Origin: Flavobacterium sp. SH_e
Lineage (GTDB): Bacteria > Bacteroidota > Bacteroidia > Flavobacteriales > Flavobacteriaceae
Direction of reading: 5' to 3'
DNA length: 64,000 bases
Assembly: GCF_025717045.1 (NCBI RefSeq)
Contig: NZ_JAOVZN010000001.1
Coordinates: 558,001-622,000, forward strand
Position 1 is the first letter of the stretch, and each line of letters starts with the position of its first letter. Of this stretch, positions 9,623 through 18,141 are shown one piece after another. The notes beneath the pieces are model-generated. The model did not search any database. It was not told the origin of the DNA and saw only the letters and a program-made list of their open reading frames with translations. The position numbers and the translations under genes are program-made.

Positions 9623-10042
9623 ATGGCAACAAATAGAACTTTTACAATGATTAAACCAGATGCTGTTGCAAACGGACACATCGGGAATATCTTAGCAATG
9701 ATTACTAATGGTGGTTTCAAAATCGTTTCATTAAAATTAACTCAATTAACTGTTGCAGATGCAAAAGCATTTTACGCAGTTCACGCAGAAAGACCTTTCT
9801 ACGGAGAATTAGTTGAATTCATGTCTCGTGGACCAATTGTTGCTGCTATTTTAGAGAAAGATAACGCAGTAGAAGATTTCAGAACTTTAATTGGAGCTAC
9901 AAATCCAGCTGAAGCTGCTGAAGGAACTATTCGTAAAGCATATGCTACTTCTATCGGAGAAAATGCAGTTCACGGATCTGACAGCGATGAAAACGCTGCT
10001 ATCGAAAGCGCATTCCATTTTGCAGGAAGAGAGCAATTTTAA
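9623..10042 (+). CDS. ndk: Nucleoside diphosphate kinase
   Basis: 139 residues, full length. The N-terminal [13 protein letters not shown] and the active-site NAVHGSDS with catalytic His117 are both present. The enzyme transfers the gamma phosphate between nucleoside triphosphates and diphosphates through a phosphohistidine. Single-gene unit: a clear -7 box upstream and a perfect GC-rich terminator downstream that also separates it from the convergent neighbour. Confidence 0.98.
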   Translation: MATNRTFTMIKPDAVANGHIGNILAMITNGGFKIVSLKLTQLTVADAKAFYAVHAERPFYGELVEFMSRGPIVAAILEKDNAVEDFRTLIGATNPAEAAEGTIRKAYATSIGENAVHGSDSDENAAIESAFHFAGREQF

Positions 10043-10070
10043 TTTTTGAATCTAAAAATTAAAAAAAACA

Positions 10071-10102
10071 AAAAACCCCGCTTCAATTGAAGCGGGGTTT
10101 TT
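10071..10102. terminator. Bidirectional terminator between ndk and a secreted-protein gene
   Basis: A perfect 32-bp palindrome, AAAAACCCCGCTTCAA and its complement, T-rich on both sides; it can serve both convergent genes. Confidence 0.9.
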
Positions 10103-10120
10103 CTTTTAAGTATAAATTGA

Positions 10121-10840
10121 CTAAAGATTATCAGATGTCTTTTTTACCATTTTCTCGATTCTTCCATCTAAATCTTTTAGAAGCTCGTCTAATGCACTTT
10201 CACACATTGGCAATACTTTATCAAAAGATAAAACAGGAATTCCTCCTACAATTGTTCCGGTTTTCTTAGAGTTTGCTCCTTCATTGAAAGCAAATACTTT
10301 TTTACCATTTTTATCATACAAAGCAATTCTTGCATAAGCTCTCATCTTGATAGTTCCTGTACCACCAACAGCAAATCCTTTTACAACAGCAAAATGAATT
10401 TCAGTAAATAAAACACCGTCAGCACTATCTTTAAACATAGTCGCAGTTGCTACTTCATTTGCAGAACCATTTATTCCTTCATAAATATATTTGTATCCAG
10501 GGAAATTGATAATATATTTTCCAGCTTCTCTTTCTTTGTCAAAATGAGGAACGTAATCAATATATTCTTGTTTTTGAGTTACATCAGTTTCTGGAATTAA
10601 ATCAAAAGGGAATTTTTTTGAATAATCATTGAAAAATGCCGTATGATATTTCTCTAAAATTGGCAATAAATTAAAGTTCGGATTATTTCCTAAATCTGTT
10701 ACTGCAGCAACAGCACTTAAACCAAGCTCTGAAAGATCAATTGTTTTGTCAGTGTAAAAAGAAACAACAGCAACTTTTTTCTTTTGCGAATAACCAGTTA
10801 AAGCAAATAATACGGTTAAAATAAGTAAAATTTTTTTCAT
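10121..10840 (-). CDS. Conserved secreted protein of unknown function
   Basis: 239 residues. A signal peptide (MKKILLILTVLFALTGYSQ) is followed by a mature part starting KKKVAVVSFYTDKTIDL and rich in beta-strand-like stretches. There is no lipobox Cys and no catalytic motif I can name. Likely periplasmic or extracellular. Convergent with ndk and apparently monocistronic. The start is supported by the signal peptide and by a TACATTTG -7 element about 60 bp upstream. Confidence 0.75.
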   Translation of the reverse strand: MKKILLILTVLFALTGYSQKKKVAVVSFYTDKTIDLSELGLSAVAAVTDLGNNPNFNLLPILEKYHTAFFNDYSKKFPFDLIPETDVTQKQEYIDYVPHFDKEREAGKYIINFPGYKYIYEGINGSANEVATATMFKDSADGVLFTEIHFAVVKGFAVGGTGTIKMRAYARIALYDKNGKKVFAFNEGANSKKTGTIVGGIPVLSFDKVLPMCESALDELLKDLDGRIEKMVKKTSDNL

Positions 10841-10896
10841 TGTTTTGTTAATTTGTTTGGGTTATTAAAAGGATGTTACTTACAAAAAATAACGCT

Positions 10897-10904
10897 CAAA
10901 TGTA
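10897..10904 (-). promoter_or_regulatory. -7 element for the secreted-protein gene
   Basis: Reads TACATTTG on the minus strand, an exact TAnnTTTG, about 57 bp before the ATG at 10840. Confidence 0.45.
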
Positions 10905-10907
10905 TCG

Positions 10908-10940
10908 TAAAAAAAAACACTTCACAAGAGAAGTGTTAAT
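10908..10940 (-). terminator. Terminator of the lipoprotein/DUF721 operon
   Basis: AACACTTC (10916-10923) pairs with GAAGTGTT (10930-10937); on the minus strand a long T run follows. Confidence 0.8.
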
Positions 10941-10979
10941 TATTTTAAAATTTATCTTATTAAAAAAAACCTAATAAAC

Positions 10980-11276
10980 TCAGCGTAAAACAACATCTTT
11001 TACGACCTCACGCCCTAATTCTTCATTTATCATTTTTACTATTTTATACTTTCCATGAGTTAATTCTTCACGTAGAACAGACGAACCTAATTCCACATAA
11101 AGTGTACTTCCTTTCAGAACAACATTTCGGGTATAAGTATTCACACCACTTCCCATAAGATTTTTCCAAGCGTCACGAACATCAATCTCATCCATTCCTG
11201 GCTGTAATTTATTTACTTGAATAATCTGCTGTAATACAGCACTAATAGTACTTTCGTTATTTAGTCTTTTCGCCAT
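10980..11276 (-). CDS. DUF721 / DciA-like protein
   Basis: 98 residues. DUF721 pattern: N-terminal helices, V-R-D-A-W-K-N-L-M-G near residue 46, then L-x-V-x-L-x-S-S-V-L-R-E-E-L. DciA-family proteins load the replicative helicase in bacteria without DnaC; short Bacteroidota members are usually placed here, but a helicase-loading role is inferred. The start overlaps the 3' end of the upstream lipoprotein gene by 20 bp, which implies translational coupling. Confidence 0.8.
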   Translation of the reverse strand: MAKRLNNESTISAVLQQIIQVNKLQPGMDEIDVRDAWKNLMGSGVNTYTRNVVLKGSTLYVELGSSVLREELTHGKYKIVKMINEELGREVVKDVVLR

Positions 11277-11697
11277 CGTTTAATAAATTTACAGGTCCAG
11301 CTTTTTTATAATGATATTCTATTTTTTGCGGGTTCTTAACCACTAATTTATCATCTGAAAGTGAAATAATTTCTTCACTCCATTTTGCATACTTTGTTTT
11401 ATAATCCAAGAAAACCTGCTCTCCAGCAAAACGAACCGAAACATTTTCAAAAGTATCTGTTGTTAGAAAAGTGCCATCAAACTGTGGCATAACTTTCGTT
11501 CGAACACCTTTATTATTCTTGATTTGAAAAAAATCAAAAGTCTCATTCATCTTATAATCTTTCTCCTCACCTTTATCAAAAACCACCTTTTCAATTTCCC
11601 AGTAGCCATTTAATTTAGCAATATCTGCAGGTTTCAATCCTTGTTTGCAACTCACAAACAAAAGAGACAAAACCAAAATCATAAAAGTATTTTTCAT
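11257..11697 (-). CDS. Small lipoprotein, lipocalin-like
   Basis: 146 residues with an SPII signal (MKNTFMILVLSLLFVSC, lipidated Cys17). The mature part starts with L-N-G-Y-W-E-I-E-K-V-V-F followed by short strands, as in small lipocalin-like or META-like lipoproteins of Flavobacteria. It overlaps the DUF721 gene by 20 bp. Function unknown; likely anchored to the outer or inner membrane. Confidence 0.75.
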   Translation of the reverse strand: MKNTFMILVLSLLFVSCKQGLKPADIAKLNGYWEIEKVVFDKGEEKDYKMNETFDFFQIKNNKGVRTKVMPQFDGTFLTTDTFENVSVRFAGEQVFLDYKTKYAKWSEEIISLSDDKLVVKNPQKIEYHYKKAGPVNLLNDGEKTK

Positions 11698-11734
11698 AAA
11701 TAAAAATATTAAAATTTATTCTTTTCTTAGAATC

Positions 11735-11840
11735 AAGTCGAAGAATTAGGAGCTTATTCCTGCTGTCCGCTGTATCTTTTGTGCCGAACCCCGGCACAAA
11801 AGGATGCCGCTTCCATCAGGGCTAGGGCTCCCGTTTTCAA
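11735..11840. repeat. GC-rich structured intergenic element, possible dispersed repeat
   Basis: A locally GC-rich block in an AT-rich gap between divergent genes. It holds a 10-bp hairpin, TTTTGTGCCG (11777-11786) with CGGCACAAAA (11792-11801), plus AGGA...TCCT and the sequence ATCAGGGCTAGGGCTCCCG. It has no convincing reading frame. From memory, similar blocks recur between genes in Flavobacterium genomes; there is no second copy in this window. Confidence 0.5.
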
Positions 11841-11924
11841 AAGAAATTTTTCTCGGACTACAAAGATAACCTTATAATCATCAAAAGAAATAAAAAATCA
11901 AAAAACACATTAAACTATTTTGCA

Positions 11925-11932
11925 TATTTTTG
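11925..11932 (+). promoter_or_regulatory. -7 element for the serine hydrolase gene
   Basis: TATTTTTG, an exact TAnnTTTG, 29 bp before the ATG at 11962. Confidence 0.45.
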
Positions 11933-11961
11933 GTCAAACCCCAAACTAAAACCAAAAAACA

Positions 11962-13032
11962 ATGAACCGATTTTTTTGCATAATTCTTATTTCTTTATTA
12001 TTTACTGCTTGTAGTAAAGATTCAGCAGAACCCGATCCAGTCCCAACTCCAGAAGAAACAATGTATTTTCCTCCATTAACAGGAACAACTTGGGAAACAA
12101 AATCTATTTCTGACCTAAAATGGAACCAAAGCGCCGTGCAGCCACTTTTAGATTATTTAGAACTCAAAAATTCAAAATCGTTTATCATTTTAGTAAACGG
12201 CCGAATTGTTTTAGAAAACTATTTCGACAAACACACCGTAACAACAAACTGGTATTGGGCTAGTGCAGGAAAAACATTAACTTCAACAATGACAGGAATT
12301 GCTCAGCAAGAAGGATTTTTAAACATTAACAATAAAGTTTCTGATTACCTTGGAACTGGCTGGACAAGTGAAACCCTTATTCAAGAAAACCAAATTACCT
12401 GCAAACACTTACTAACTATGACTTCTGGACTTGACGACACTTCAGATGAAGTCGATCCTCAAGATCTAATATATAAAGCCGACGCTGGAAAAAGATGGGC
12501 TTATCATAATGTTTATGTAAAACTTCAAGATGTTGTAGAAAAAGCAAGCGGGCAAACTTGGGAGAATTATTTCAACACCAAATTAAGAGACAAAATTGGA
12601 ATGGACGGCAATTGGGTTCAACTTGGTGTAAATAGCGTTTACACAAGCACAACAAGAAGCATGGCGCGCTTTGGACTGCTAATGCTTAATAAAGGAAAAT
12701 GGGATAATACAACAATTCTAGACGAAGCTTTCTTTAACGAAGCAACTGCAACTTCTCAAAACATCAATTTAGGGTATGGATATTTATGGTGGTTAAACGG
12801 AAAAGCTTCTTATCATTTACCACAATCGCAATTAACTTTTCAAGGAAGCGTTATTCCAACTGGACCAAGTGATATGTTTATGGCTTTAGGAAAAAATGAT
12901 CAAAAAATATATGTTGTCCCGAGCAAGAAAATGGTTATTGTAAGAATGGGAGATGCTGCCGATAATGAAAATCTTGCTTTATCTGATTTTGACAAAACAT
13001 TATGGGAGAAAATTAATGCCTTATACCAATAA
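11962..13032 (+). CDS. Beta-lactamase-family serine hydrolase lipoprotein
   Basis: 356 residues. The SPII signal ends at Cys17 (LLFTACSKD) and is followed by a Pro-rich linker. The beta-lactamase/class C fold is marked by SAGK at 101-104 (the S-x-x-K nucleophile motif) and YHN at 181-183 (the Y-x-N motif). Such proteins are esterases, D-aminopeptidases or peptidoglycan-acting enzymes rather than true beta-lactamases. A resistance role should not be assumed. Anchored on the periplasmic or outer surface. Monocistronic, convergent with the metalloprotease gene. Confidence 0.88.
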   Translation: MNRFFCIILISLLFTACSKDSAEPDPVPTPEETMYFPPLTGTTWETKSISDLKWNQSAVQPLLDYLELKNSKSFIILVNGRIVLENYFDKHTVTTNWYWASAGKTLTSTMTGIAQQEGFLNINNKVSDYLGTGWTSETLIQENQITCKHLLTMTSGLDDTSDEVDPQDLIYKADAGKRWAYHNVYVKLQDVVEKASGQTWENYFNTKLRDKIGMDGNWVQLGVNSVYTSTTRSMARFGLLMLNKGKWDNTTILDEAFFNEATATSQNINLGYGYLWWLNGKASYHLPQSQLTFQGSVIPTGPSDMFMALGKNDQKIYVVPSKKMVIVRMGDAADNENLALSDFDKTLWEKINALYQ

Positions 13033-13043
13033 AACTTGGCAAT

Positions 13044-13640
13044 TTAAATCAATTGCCATCCTTTATTTTTCAAAAAGCTTTTGCAATCCTTGCAGAAGCT
13101 TTTTTCTTGATTAAAAGGATTACGCCCCTCGGCATCACGCATTAAGCAAGTTTGTATTTTGCAATGTGGCAGACCTTCTGTATGCCCTAATTCATGTAAA
13201 ACTAATTTATAAAATTGCTCATTTTTATTTTTACGAGACAATCTAAAATCAGAAACAACGCAAGCTTTTCCAGGATTATAACCTAAGCCCATTATACCCC
13301 AATCTTTTATTCCGTTTTTTGTTGTACTTATATCAAAATGAGACAATCCAACAATTACAGAATCTTTACCAATATTATTTTTTAGATTTTTAATAATACT
13401 GTCAGCACGATATCTATTTCTAGGACTGTAAAAAGATTTTTCAGGAAAGTCAATATTTTCCATCAAAACAACTTTCGGGTTAATAGCTTTAATTTCAGCA
13501 AAAACCTTTTGAGATTGTTTTTGCTGAAAATTACCTAAAGGTTGTATAACAATTACTTTTTGAGCTTTTATTGTATTTTCATTATTCCTATTTACACATG
13601 AAAACAAGCCAAATAGTAAAATCAAAACACCATATTTCAT
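13044..13640 (-). CDS. Archaemetzincin-like zinc metalloprotease lipoprotein
   Basis: 198 residues. SPII signal with Cys15 (LLFGLFSC). At residues 149-159 is HELGHTEGLPH, the zinc HExxHxxGxxH site. It continues as HC-x4-C-L-M and later CKDC, the extra Cys pattern that defines the archaemetzincin (M54) family and supplies a second, structural zinc. The spacing from Met to CxxC is 15 residues, slightly short of the usual 17. Archaemetzincins are normally soluble; a lipid-anchored form suggests an envelope role. Target unknown. Confidence 0.82.
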   Translation of the reverse strand: MKYGVLILLFGLFSCVNRNNENTIKAQKVIVIQPLGNFQQKQSQKVFAEIKAINPKVVLMENIDFPEKSFYSPRNRYRADSIIKNLKNNIGKDSVIVGLSHFDISTTKNGIKDWGIMGLGYNPGKACVVSDFRLSRKNKNEQFYKLVLHELGHTEGLPHCKIQTCLMRDAEGRNPFNQEKSFCKDCKSFLKNKGWQLI

Positions 13641-13677
13641 AAAAGCAATTCAATAAAGTTATTATATTTTTTGAAGA

Positions 13678-13842
13678 TTATCTGTTAGTTTTTATTCTTT
13701 TAAGAACCCCTAAAAAGAACAAAATGATTCCGACTACCAGCAACACATAATAAACTGAAAGATTATTATCTTTCAATAAGTTTGCAAAAACAAAACATAC
13801 TACACTGGCGAAATAGAATGTAATAGCCGATATATTTTTCAT
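13678..13842 (-). CDS. Small membrane protein downstream of ftsY
   Basis: 54 residues, shorter than common ORF cutoffs. It starts MKNISAITFYFASVVCFVFA, followed by a polar turn (NLLKDNNLS), a second hydrophobic stretch (YYVLLVVGIILFFLGVL) and a basic KRIKTNR tail: a two-helix hairpin. The ATG is 6 bp after the ftsY stop, which suggests translational coupling. Codon use looks like the neighbours. Function unknown; a role beside the SRP receptor is only a positional inference. Confidence 0.65.
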   Translation of the reverse strand: MKNISAITFYFASVVCFVFANLLKDNNLSVYYVLLVVGIILFFLGVLKRIKTNR

Positions 13843-13848
13843 TATAAA

Positions 13849-14802
13849 TTATTTAAAAAAACTGTCAACGAATTCATATTTATTGAAAACTTGTAAATCT
13901 TCAATTCCTTCGCCAACGCCAATATATTTAACAGGAATTTGAAATTGATCTGAAATTCCAATCACAACTCCACCTTTTGCCGTTCCGTCTAATTTAGTAA
14001 CAGCTAACGAAGTAACCTCAGTAGCAGCTGTAAATTGTTTCGCTTGTTCAAAAGCGTTTTGACCTGTAGAACCATCTAAAACTAAAAGCACATCGTGAGG
14101 AGCGTCAGCAACAACTTTCTGCATTACACGTTTTACTTTTGTCAATTCGTTCATTAAGTTGATTTTATTATGAAGACGACCAGCTGTATCAATAATTACA
14201 ACATCAGCATTTTGAGCAACTGCAGATTGCAAAGTATCAAAAGCTACAGAAGCAGGATCGCTTCCCATTTGCTGCCTTACAATAGGCACATTTACACGAT
14301 CTGCCCAAACTTGCAATTGATCGATCGCAGCAGCACGAAATGTATCTGCAGCACCTAAAACCACATTATGACCCGCTTTTTTAAATTGATAAGCTAATTT
14401 CCCAATCGTTGTTGTTTTCCCTACTCCATTTACTCCAACAACCATTAAAACATAAGGTTTTTTATCTTTAGGAATTTCAAATTCTGTTGCTTCACCTGTA
14501 TTAGTTTCAGATAACAAAGCGCCAATTTCATCACGAAGAATCTGATTTAATTCATCTGTTCCTAAATATTTATCTTCAGAAACACGTTTTTCGATTCTTG
14601 AAATGATTTTCAAAGTTGTATTTACACCAACATCCGAAGCCACAAGAACTTCTTCTAAATCATCTAAAACATCATCATCAACTTTAGATTTTCCAGCAAC
14701 AGCCTTGCTTAACTTCGAGAAAAAAGTAGTTTTCGTTTTTTCAAGACCTTTGTCTAAAGTCTCTTTTTTTTCGGTAGAGAATAATTTTTTAAAAAAACTC
14801 AT
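13849..14802 (-). CDS. ftsY: Signal recognition particle receptor FtsY
   Basis: 317 residues. The short N-terminal charged region lacks the long acidic A domain of E. coli. The NG domain has G1 GVNGVGKTTTIGKL near residue 120, DTFRAAAIDQL, DTAGRLHNK and TKLDGTAKGG. It is the membrane receptor that docks SRP-bound ribosomes. It lies downstream of rpmB-rpmG-DUF4295, a common Bacteroidota order, but a hairpin and a -7 box separate it, so it may have its own promoter. Confidence 0.97.
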   Translation of the reverse strand: MSFFKKLFSTEKKETLDKGLEKTKTTFFSKLSKAVAGKSKVDDDVLDDLEEVLVASDVGVNTTLKIISRIEKRVSEDKYLGTDELNQILRDEIGALLSETNTGEATEFEIPKDKKPYVLMVVGVNGVGKTTTIGKLAYQFKKAGHNVVLGAADTFRAAAIDQLQVWADRVNVPIVRQQMGSDPASVAFDTLQSAVAQNADVVIIDTAGRLHNKINLMNELTKVKRVMQKVVADAPHDVLLVLDGSTGQNAFEQAKQFTAATEVTSLAVTKLDGTAKGGVVIGISDQFQIPVKYIGVGEGIEDLQVFNKYEFVDSFFK

Positions 14803-14925
14803 TTTTTGTAGATTATTTAGATTTACTAGATTTCTTGATTTTCGGACAAGAAATCCAAATCTTTAAAGAAAGTGCAATTGTTGTTCAAAAAAAGACAAAT
14901 TGTTACGATTCTTTAAATTTTTAGA

Positions 14926-14933
14926 CAAATATA
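14926..14933 (-). promoter_or_regulatory. -7 element for ftsY
   Basis: Reads TATATTTG on the minus strand, an exact match, between the DUF4295 terminator and ftsY. Confidence 0.45.
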
Positions 14934-14939
14934 GGTAAT

Positions 14940-14973
14940 AAAAAAGCTACTTCCGAATGAAAGTAGCTTTTCT
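14940..14973 (-). terminator. Terminator after the rpmB-rpmG-DUF4295 operon
   Basis: AAAAGCTACTT (14942-14952) pairs with AAGTAGCTTTT (14961-14971); a T run follows on the minus strand. Confidence 0.8.
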
Positions 14974-14990
14974 ATATAATGTAATTGTAA

Positions 14991-15143
14991 TTATTTCTTT
15001 TTCAAGAATTCATCAACTTCTTCAGGAGCCATAATAGATTCTACGAATGTATATGCACCAGTTTTAGGAGATTTTACCATTTTGATGGCTTTTGACAATC
15101 TCTTAGAAGCTGTTTGTAACGATGCTACGGTTTTCTTTGCCAT
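14991..15143 (-). CDS. DUF4295 family protein, ribosome-associated small protein
   Basis: 50 residues, too short for many ORF callers. It begins MAKKTVASLQTASKRLSKAI and ends EEVDEFLKKK. This highly basic protein is the Bacteroidota DUF4295 family, found directly after bL28 and bL33 as here. Its location suggests a ribosomal or ribosome-assembly role, but the biochemical function is not established. It is the last gene of the rpmB-rpmG unit, followed by a terminator. Confidence 0.88.
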   Translation of the reverse strand: MAKKTVASLQTASKRLSKAIKMVKSPKTGAYTFVESIMAPEEVDEFLKKK

Positions 15144-15217
15144 GATTCAAATGTTATTGAATTTTTCATAAAACTCGAATGGCCAAACCATTTGAGATTT
15201 ATAAAAATCTCTAATTA

Positions 15218-15400
15218 TTACTTAATTTCTTTATGAACAGTTACTCTTTTTAAGATTGGATTAAATTTTTTAATCTCTAATCTATCTGGAGTATTTTTTT
15301 TGTTCTTAGTTGTAATATATCTAGAAGTTCCTGGAACACCAGAAGTCTTGTGCTCAGTACATTCTAAAATTACTTGGATTCTATTACCTTTCTTTGCCAT
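15218..15400 (-). CDS. rpmG: 50S ribosomal protein bL33
   Basis: 60 residues, full length: [20 protein letters not shown] at the start, then [20 protein letters not shown]. Only one Cys (Cys14) is present, so this is the zinc-free (C-minus) form rather than the four-Cys form. A component of the large subunit near the E site. It lies 27 bp after rpmB in the same unit. Confidence 0.97.
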
Positions 15401-15427
15401 CTTGCTATATATTTATTTAGGAAAAGA

Positions 15428-15664
15428 TTATTTGATAAATCCTTCTGACTGCGCTTTTTTCAAAACTGCAGTGATTCCATTTTTATTAATTGTTTTTATC
15501 GTAGATGCTGCTACTCTAAGAGTAATCCATCTATCTTCTTCTGGAAGATAAAAACGCTTTTTAACTAAGTTTACAGAAAACTTTCTCTTAGTTTTGTTCA
15601 TAGCGTGAGAAACGTTATTTCCTACCATCGCTCTTTTACCTGTAAGGTCACAAACTCTTGACAT
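15428..15664 (-). CDS. rpmB: 50S ribosomal protein bL28
   Basis: 78 residues. N-terminal [20 protein letters not shown] and R-R/K-F-x-V-N-L are typical of bL28. A single Cys (Cys5) again indicates a form without a zinc site. First gene of the ribosomal unit followed by rpmG and DUF4295. Confidence 0.97.
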   Translation of the reverse strand: MSRVCDLTGKRAMVGNNVSHAMNKTKRKFSVNLVKKRFYLPEEDRWITLRVAASTIKTINKNGITAVLKKAQSEGFIK

Positions 15665-15735
15665 TATACTTATCTTTTATCGTTATTCAAAATCAGGGTG
15701 CAAAGAAAAGAAAAATAAACCATTGTAGCAAAAAA

Positions 15736-16989
15736 TTATTGCACAATTTTTAAAATTTCTTTCTGCAAAATTTCCAAACTCTTAACTGATGCCCTATCTA
15801 TCACTTTTTCACGAGGTTGTCCGAAGTTAAATTCTTCAACAATTACTCCGTTTGGTGTTGCCAAAGCTATAAAAACAGTGCCAATTTCAGCATCTGAATC
15901 TCCTTTTGATGGACCTGCATTGCCTGTCGTAGCAAGCGCATAGTCTGTTTTAAGCAAATCTTTAACACTCAAAGCCATAGCTGACGCGACCTCAGCGCTT
16001 ACAACAGAAAATTCATCAATTAAATTTTGAGAAACTCCCAAAACATTTGCTTTCACTTCTGTCGCATAAGAAACAATACTCCCTTTAAAATAATTTGACG
16101 AACCTGGAACAGATGACAGTAATGAAGCAATTCTTCCTCCTGTACAACTTTCTGCTGTTGAGATTGTTTTATTTTGTTTAGAAAGTAATTTGCCTATTAC
16201 TGTTTCAATTGTTTCGTTTTCTTCGTAACCTACAATTATATCATGAATTATAGCATCTAAAGATTGAACATTAGATTCTATTGCTTCTTCTAACTCTTCT
16301 TTATTTGTTCCTCTTGCCGTTAAACGCAGACGAACTCTTCCTGGATTTGGCAAATAAGCCAATTTTATAAATTCTGGAAGATTATTTTCCCATTGCTCAA
16401 TACGTTCTGCAACTAAACTTTCGCCCTGACCATAAGTCAAAATGGTTTTATGAATAATATAAGGACGTTTGTATTCGCGAACAATTTTTGGAATTATTTC
16501 TTCCTCGACCAAATATTTCATTTCATAAGGAACTCCTGGAAGTGAAATAAAAACTGTGCTTTCTTTTTTCATCCACATTCCCGGTGCAGTTCCAACTTTA
16601 TTATGCAATACTGTACAAGTTGACGGAACTAGAGCTTGATCTTTATTCAGTTGAGAAATTGGTCTTTTATAAAAACCTTCAATCAATTCTGTTACGTGCG
16701 CTAAAACTTTTTGGTCTACAACTAATTCATCATTAAAGTATTCGCAGAATGTTTTCTTTGTAACATCGTCTTTTGTCGGACCTAATCCGCCAGTTACAAT
16801 GACAACATCTACTCTATTTTGCAATTGAGCAAAAGTATCTAAAATATGCTTTTTATCATCGCTTATCGATAGCATTTCTACTACCTCAACTCCAATTCGA
16901 TCTAATGATTTAGCAATAAAAGCTGAATTTGTATCTACGATTTGACCAATTAAAATCTCATCTCCAATAGTGATAATTGCTGCCTTCAT
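15736..16989 (-). CDS. cinA: CinA family NMN deamidase / damage-inducible protein
   Basis: 417 residues, two-domain CinA. The N-terminal molybdopterin-binding-like domain (about 1-170) has [20 protein letters not shown] and [15 protein letters not shown]. The C-terminal deamidase domain begins near residue 275 with [20 protein letters not shown]. In E. coli-type enzymes the C-terminal domain deamidates nicotinamide mononucleotide for NAD recycling; the N-terminal domain can hydrolyse ADP-ribose. Upstream of the ribosomal unit in the same orientation but separated by about 70 bp. Confidence 0.95.
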   Translation of the reverse strand: MKAAIITIGDEILIGQIVDTNSAFIAKSLDRIGVEVVEMLSISDDKKHILDTFAQLQNRVDVVIVTGGLGPTKDDVTKKTFCEYFNDELVVDQKVLAHVTELIEGFYKRPISQLNKDQALVPSTCTVLHNKVGTAPGMWMKKESTVFISLPGVPYEMKYLVEEEIIPKIVREYKRPYIIHKTILTYGQGESLVAERIEQWENNLPEFIKLAYLPNPGRVRLRLTARGTNKEELEEAIESNVQSLDAIIHDIIVGYEENETIETVIGKLLSKQNKTISTAESCTGGRIASLLSSVPGSSNYFKGSIVSYATEVKANVLGVSQNLIDEFSVVSAEVASAMALSVKDLLKTDYALATTGNAGPSKGDSDAEIGTVFIALATPNGVIVEEFNFGQPREKVIDRASVKSLEILQKEILKIVQ

Positions 16990-17127
16990 ATCAGTGAAAT
17001 GTTTTTTTTGCTTCTTACATTAAGTAAGCTATAAATTTATAAGTAGAAAATTTAAATTTTGTCTTGGGAGGAAGGTATTAACAGCTTTTACAAACTATAA
17101 GCCGCTTACAAAATTTAAAAAAAATGA

Positions 17128-17175
17128 TTTTTGACTTATTCCTTAATTTAAATAGCTAAGGAATAAGCCAAAATT
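17128..17175 (-). terminator. Terminator after the FAH-Hpt operon
   Basis: TTATTCCTTA (17136-17145) pairs with TAAGGAATAA (17157-17166); read on the minus strand it precedes an A/T-rich tract with T8. Confidence 0.7.
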
Positions 17176-17179
17176 TATA

Positions 17180-17524
17180 TTAAAGATCAAAGTCTTTTTT
17201 AATTTCTTTAATCGCTTCTTTTACTTGTACCTTAATACTTTTAAAAGTTTCGATAATATCTTTTTTCTTGCCTTCAGCTTTTGTCCAAGCTTCTACCTGC
17301 AAGATTTCTTCAAAAGCCACATTTAACCCCATTAAATCCAATGTAGGCTTTATTTTATGAGCATAGGAATAGGCGTATTTATGATCCTTCTTTTTAATTC
17401 CTTCTTTGATTTGTTTTAAATCTTCTGGAACTTCTGTAACAAATAAAGTTAAAATTTGATTCACAAATTCAGGATCGTTATCTGAAAGCGCATAAACTTT
17501 CGAAAGGTTGTACTTTAAAGCCAT
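17180..17524 (-). CDS. Hpt-domain phosphotransfer protein
   Basis: 114 residues. Single Hpt domain of helices; AHKIKPTLDLMG places the phospho-accepting His at residue 56 (H-x-x-K-P in place of the common H-x-L-K-G). It would pass phosphate between a hybrid kinase and a response regulator; neither is in this window. The ATG overlaps the stop of the upstream FAH-family gene (TAATG), so the two are translationally coupled, although no functional link is obvious. Confidence 0.85.
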   Translation of the reverse strand: MALKYNLSKVYALSDNDPEFVNQILTLFVTEVPEDLKQIKEGIKKKDHKYAYSYAHKIKPTLDLMGLNVAFEEILQVEAWTKAEGKKKDIIETFKSIKVQVKEAIKEIKKDFDL

Positions 17525-18135
17525 TATTTTACTTGTATTCTGAATAATTTTTTATCTTCTAAAAAGCCTTCTAAAACATCATTTGGTTTTACAGCCGCAA
17601 CACCTGCCGGCGTTCCTGTAAAAATAATATCTCCAATTTTTAATGTGAAAAACTGAGATACGTGAGAAATCAATTCATCGATTTTCCAAAGCATCATACT
17701 TGAGTTTCCCTTTTGAACTGTTTCTGAATTGCTTCTTAATTCAAAATTAAGATTTTCCATAGAAACAAAATCAGTTTTTGGTAAAAAATCACCAATAACC
17801 GCTGAACCGTCAAATGCCTTGGCTTTTTCCCACGGAAGCCCTTTTTCTTTTAGTTTACTTTGTAAATCACGAGCCGTAAAATCAATTCCGACACTAATTT
17901 CATCATAGTATTTATGAGCAAATTTTGGCTCAATATATTTTCCGACTTTATTAATCTTTACGATTATTTCAACTTCATGATGAACATCTTCAGAAAACTC
18001 TGGAATTACAAACGGATGCTGTTTCAGTAAAACCGCAGAATCTGGTTTCATAAAAACCACCGGCTCACTTGGACGCTCATTTTTTAATTCCTCTATATGA
18101 TTGGCATAATTCCTGCCGACACAGATAATCTTCAT
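17524..18135 (-). CDS. Fumarylacetoacetate hydrolase family protein
   Basis: 203 residues, the short FAH form. MKIICVGRNYANHIEEL at the N-terminus, EPVVFMKPDSAVL, the metal-binding H-H-E-V-E and later D-F-T-A-R-D-L-Q, and the C-terminal GDIIFTGTPAGVA. The family cleaves C-C bonds or decarboxylates/tautomerises oxaloacetate-like acids; bacterial single-domain members are often acylpyruvases or oxaloacetate tautomerases. The exact substrate cannot be read here. Confidence 0.92.
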   Translation of the reverse strand: MKIICVGRNYANHIEELKNERPSEPVVFMKPDSAVLLKQHPFVIPEFSEDVHHEVEIIVKINKVGKYIEPKFAHKYYDEISVGIDFTARDLQSKLKEKGLPWEKAKAFDGSAVIGDFLPKTDFVSMENLNFELRSNSETVQKGNSSMMLWKIDELISHVSQFFTLKIGDIIFTGTPAGVAAVKPNDVLEGFLEDKKLFRIQVK

Positions 18136-18141
18136 TCTTTT

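Noticed and set aside
11615..11797. 60-codon minus-strand frame over the GC-rich block
   Set aside because: It overlaps a lipoprotein gene in another frame, has no domain, and its sequence comes from hairpin DNA.
11962..13032. Antibiotic-resistance beta-lactamase
   Set aside because: The S-x-x-K/Y-x-N fold is shared by esterases and peptidases, and no resistance-type class C features beyond these were seen.
14803..14990. tRNA or other stable RNA gene between DUF4295 and ftsY
   Set aside because: Only a terminator hairpin and a -7 box are seen; no cloverleaf or conserved T-loop sequence. None of the other gaps holds a tRNA either.
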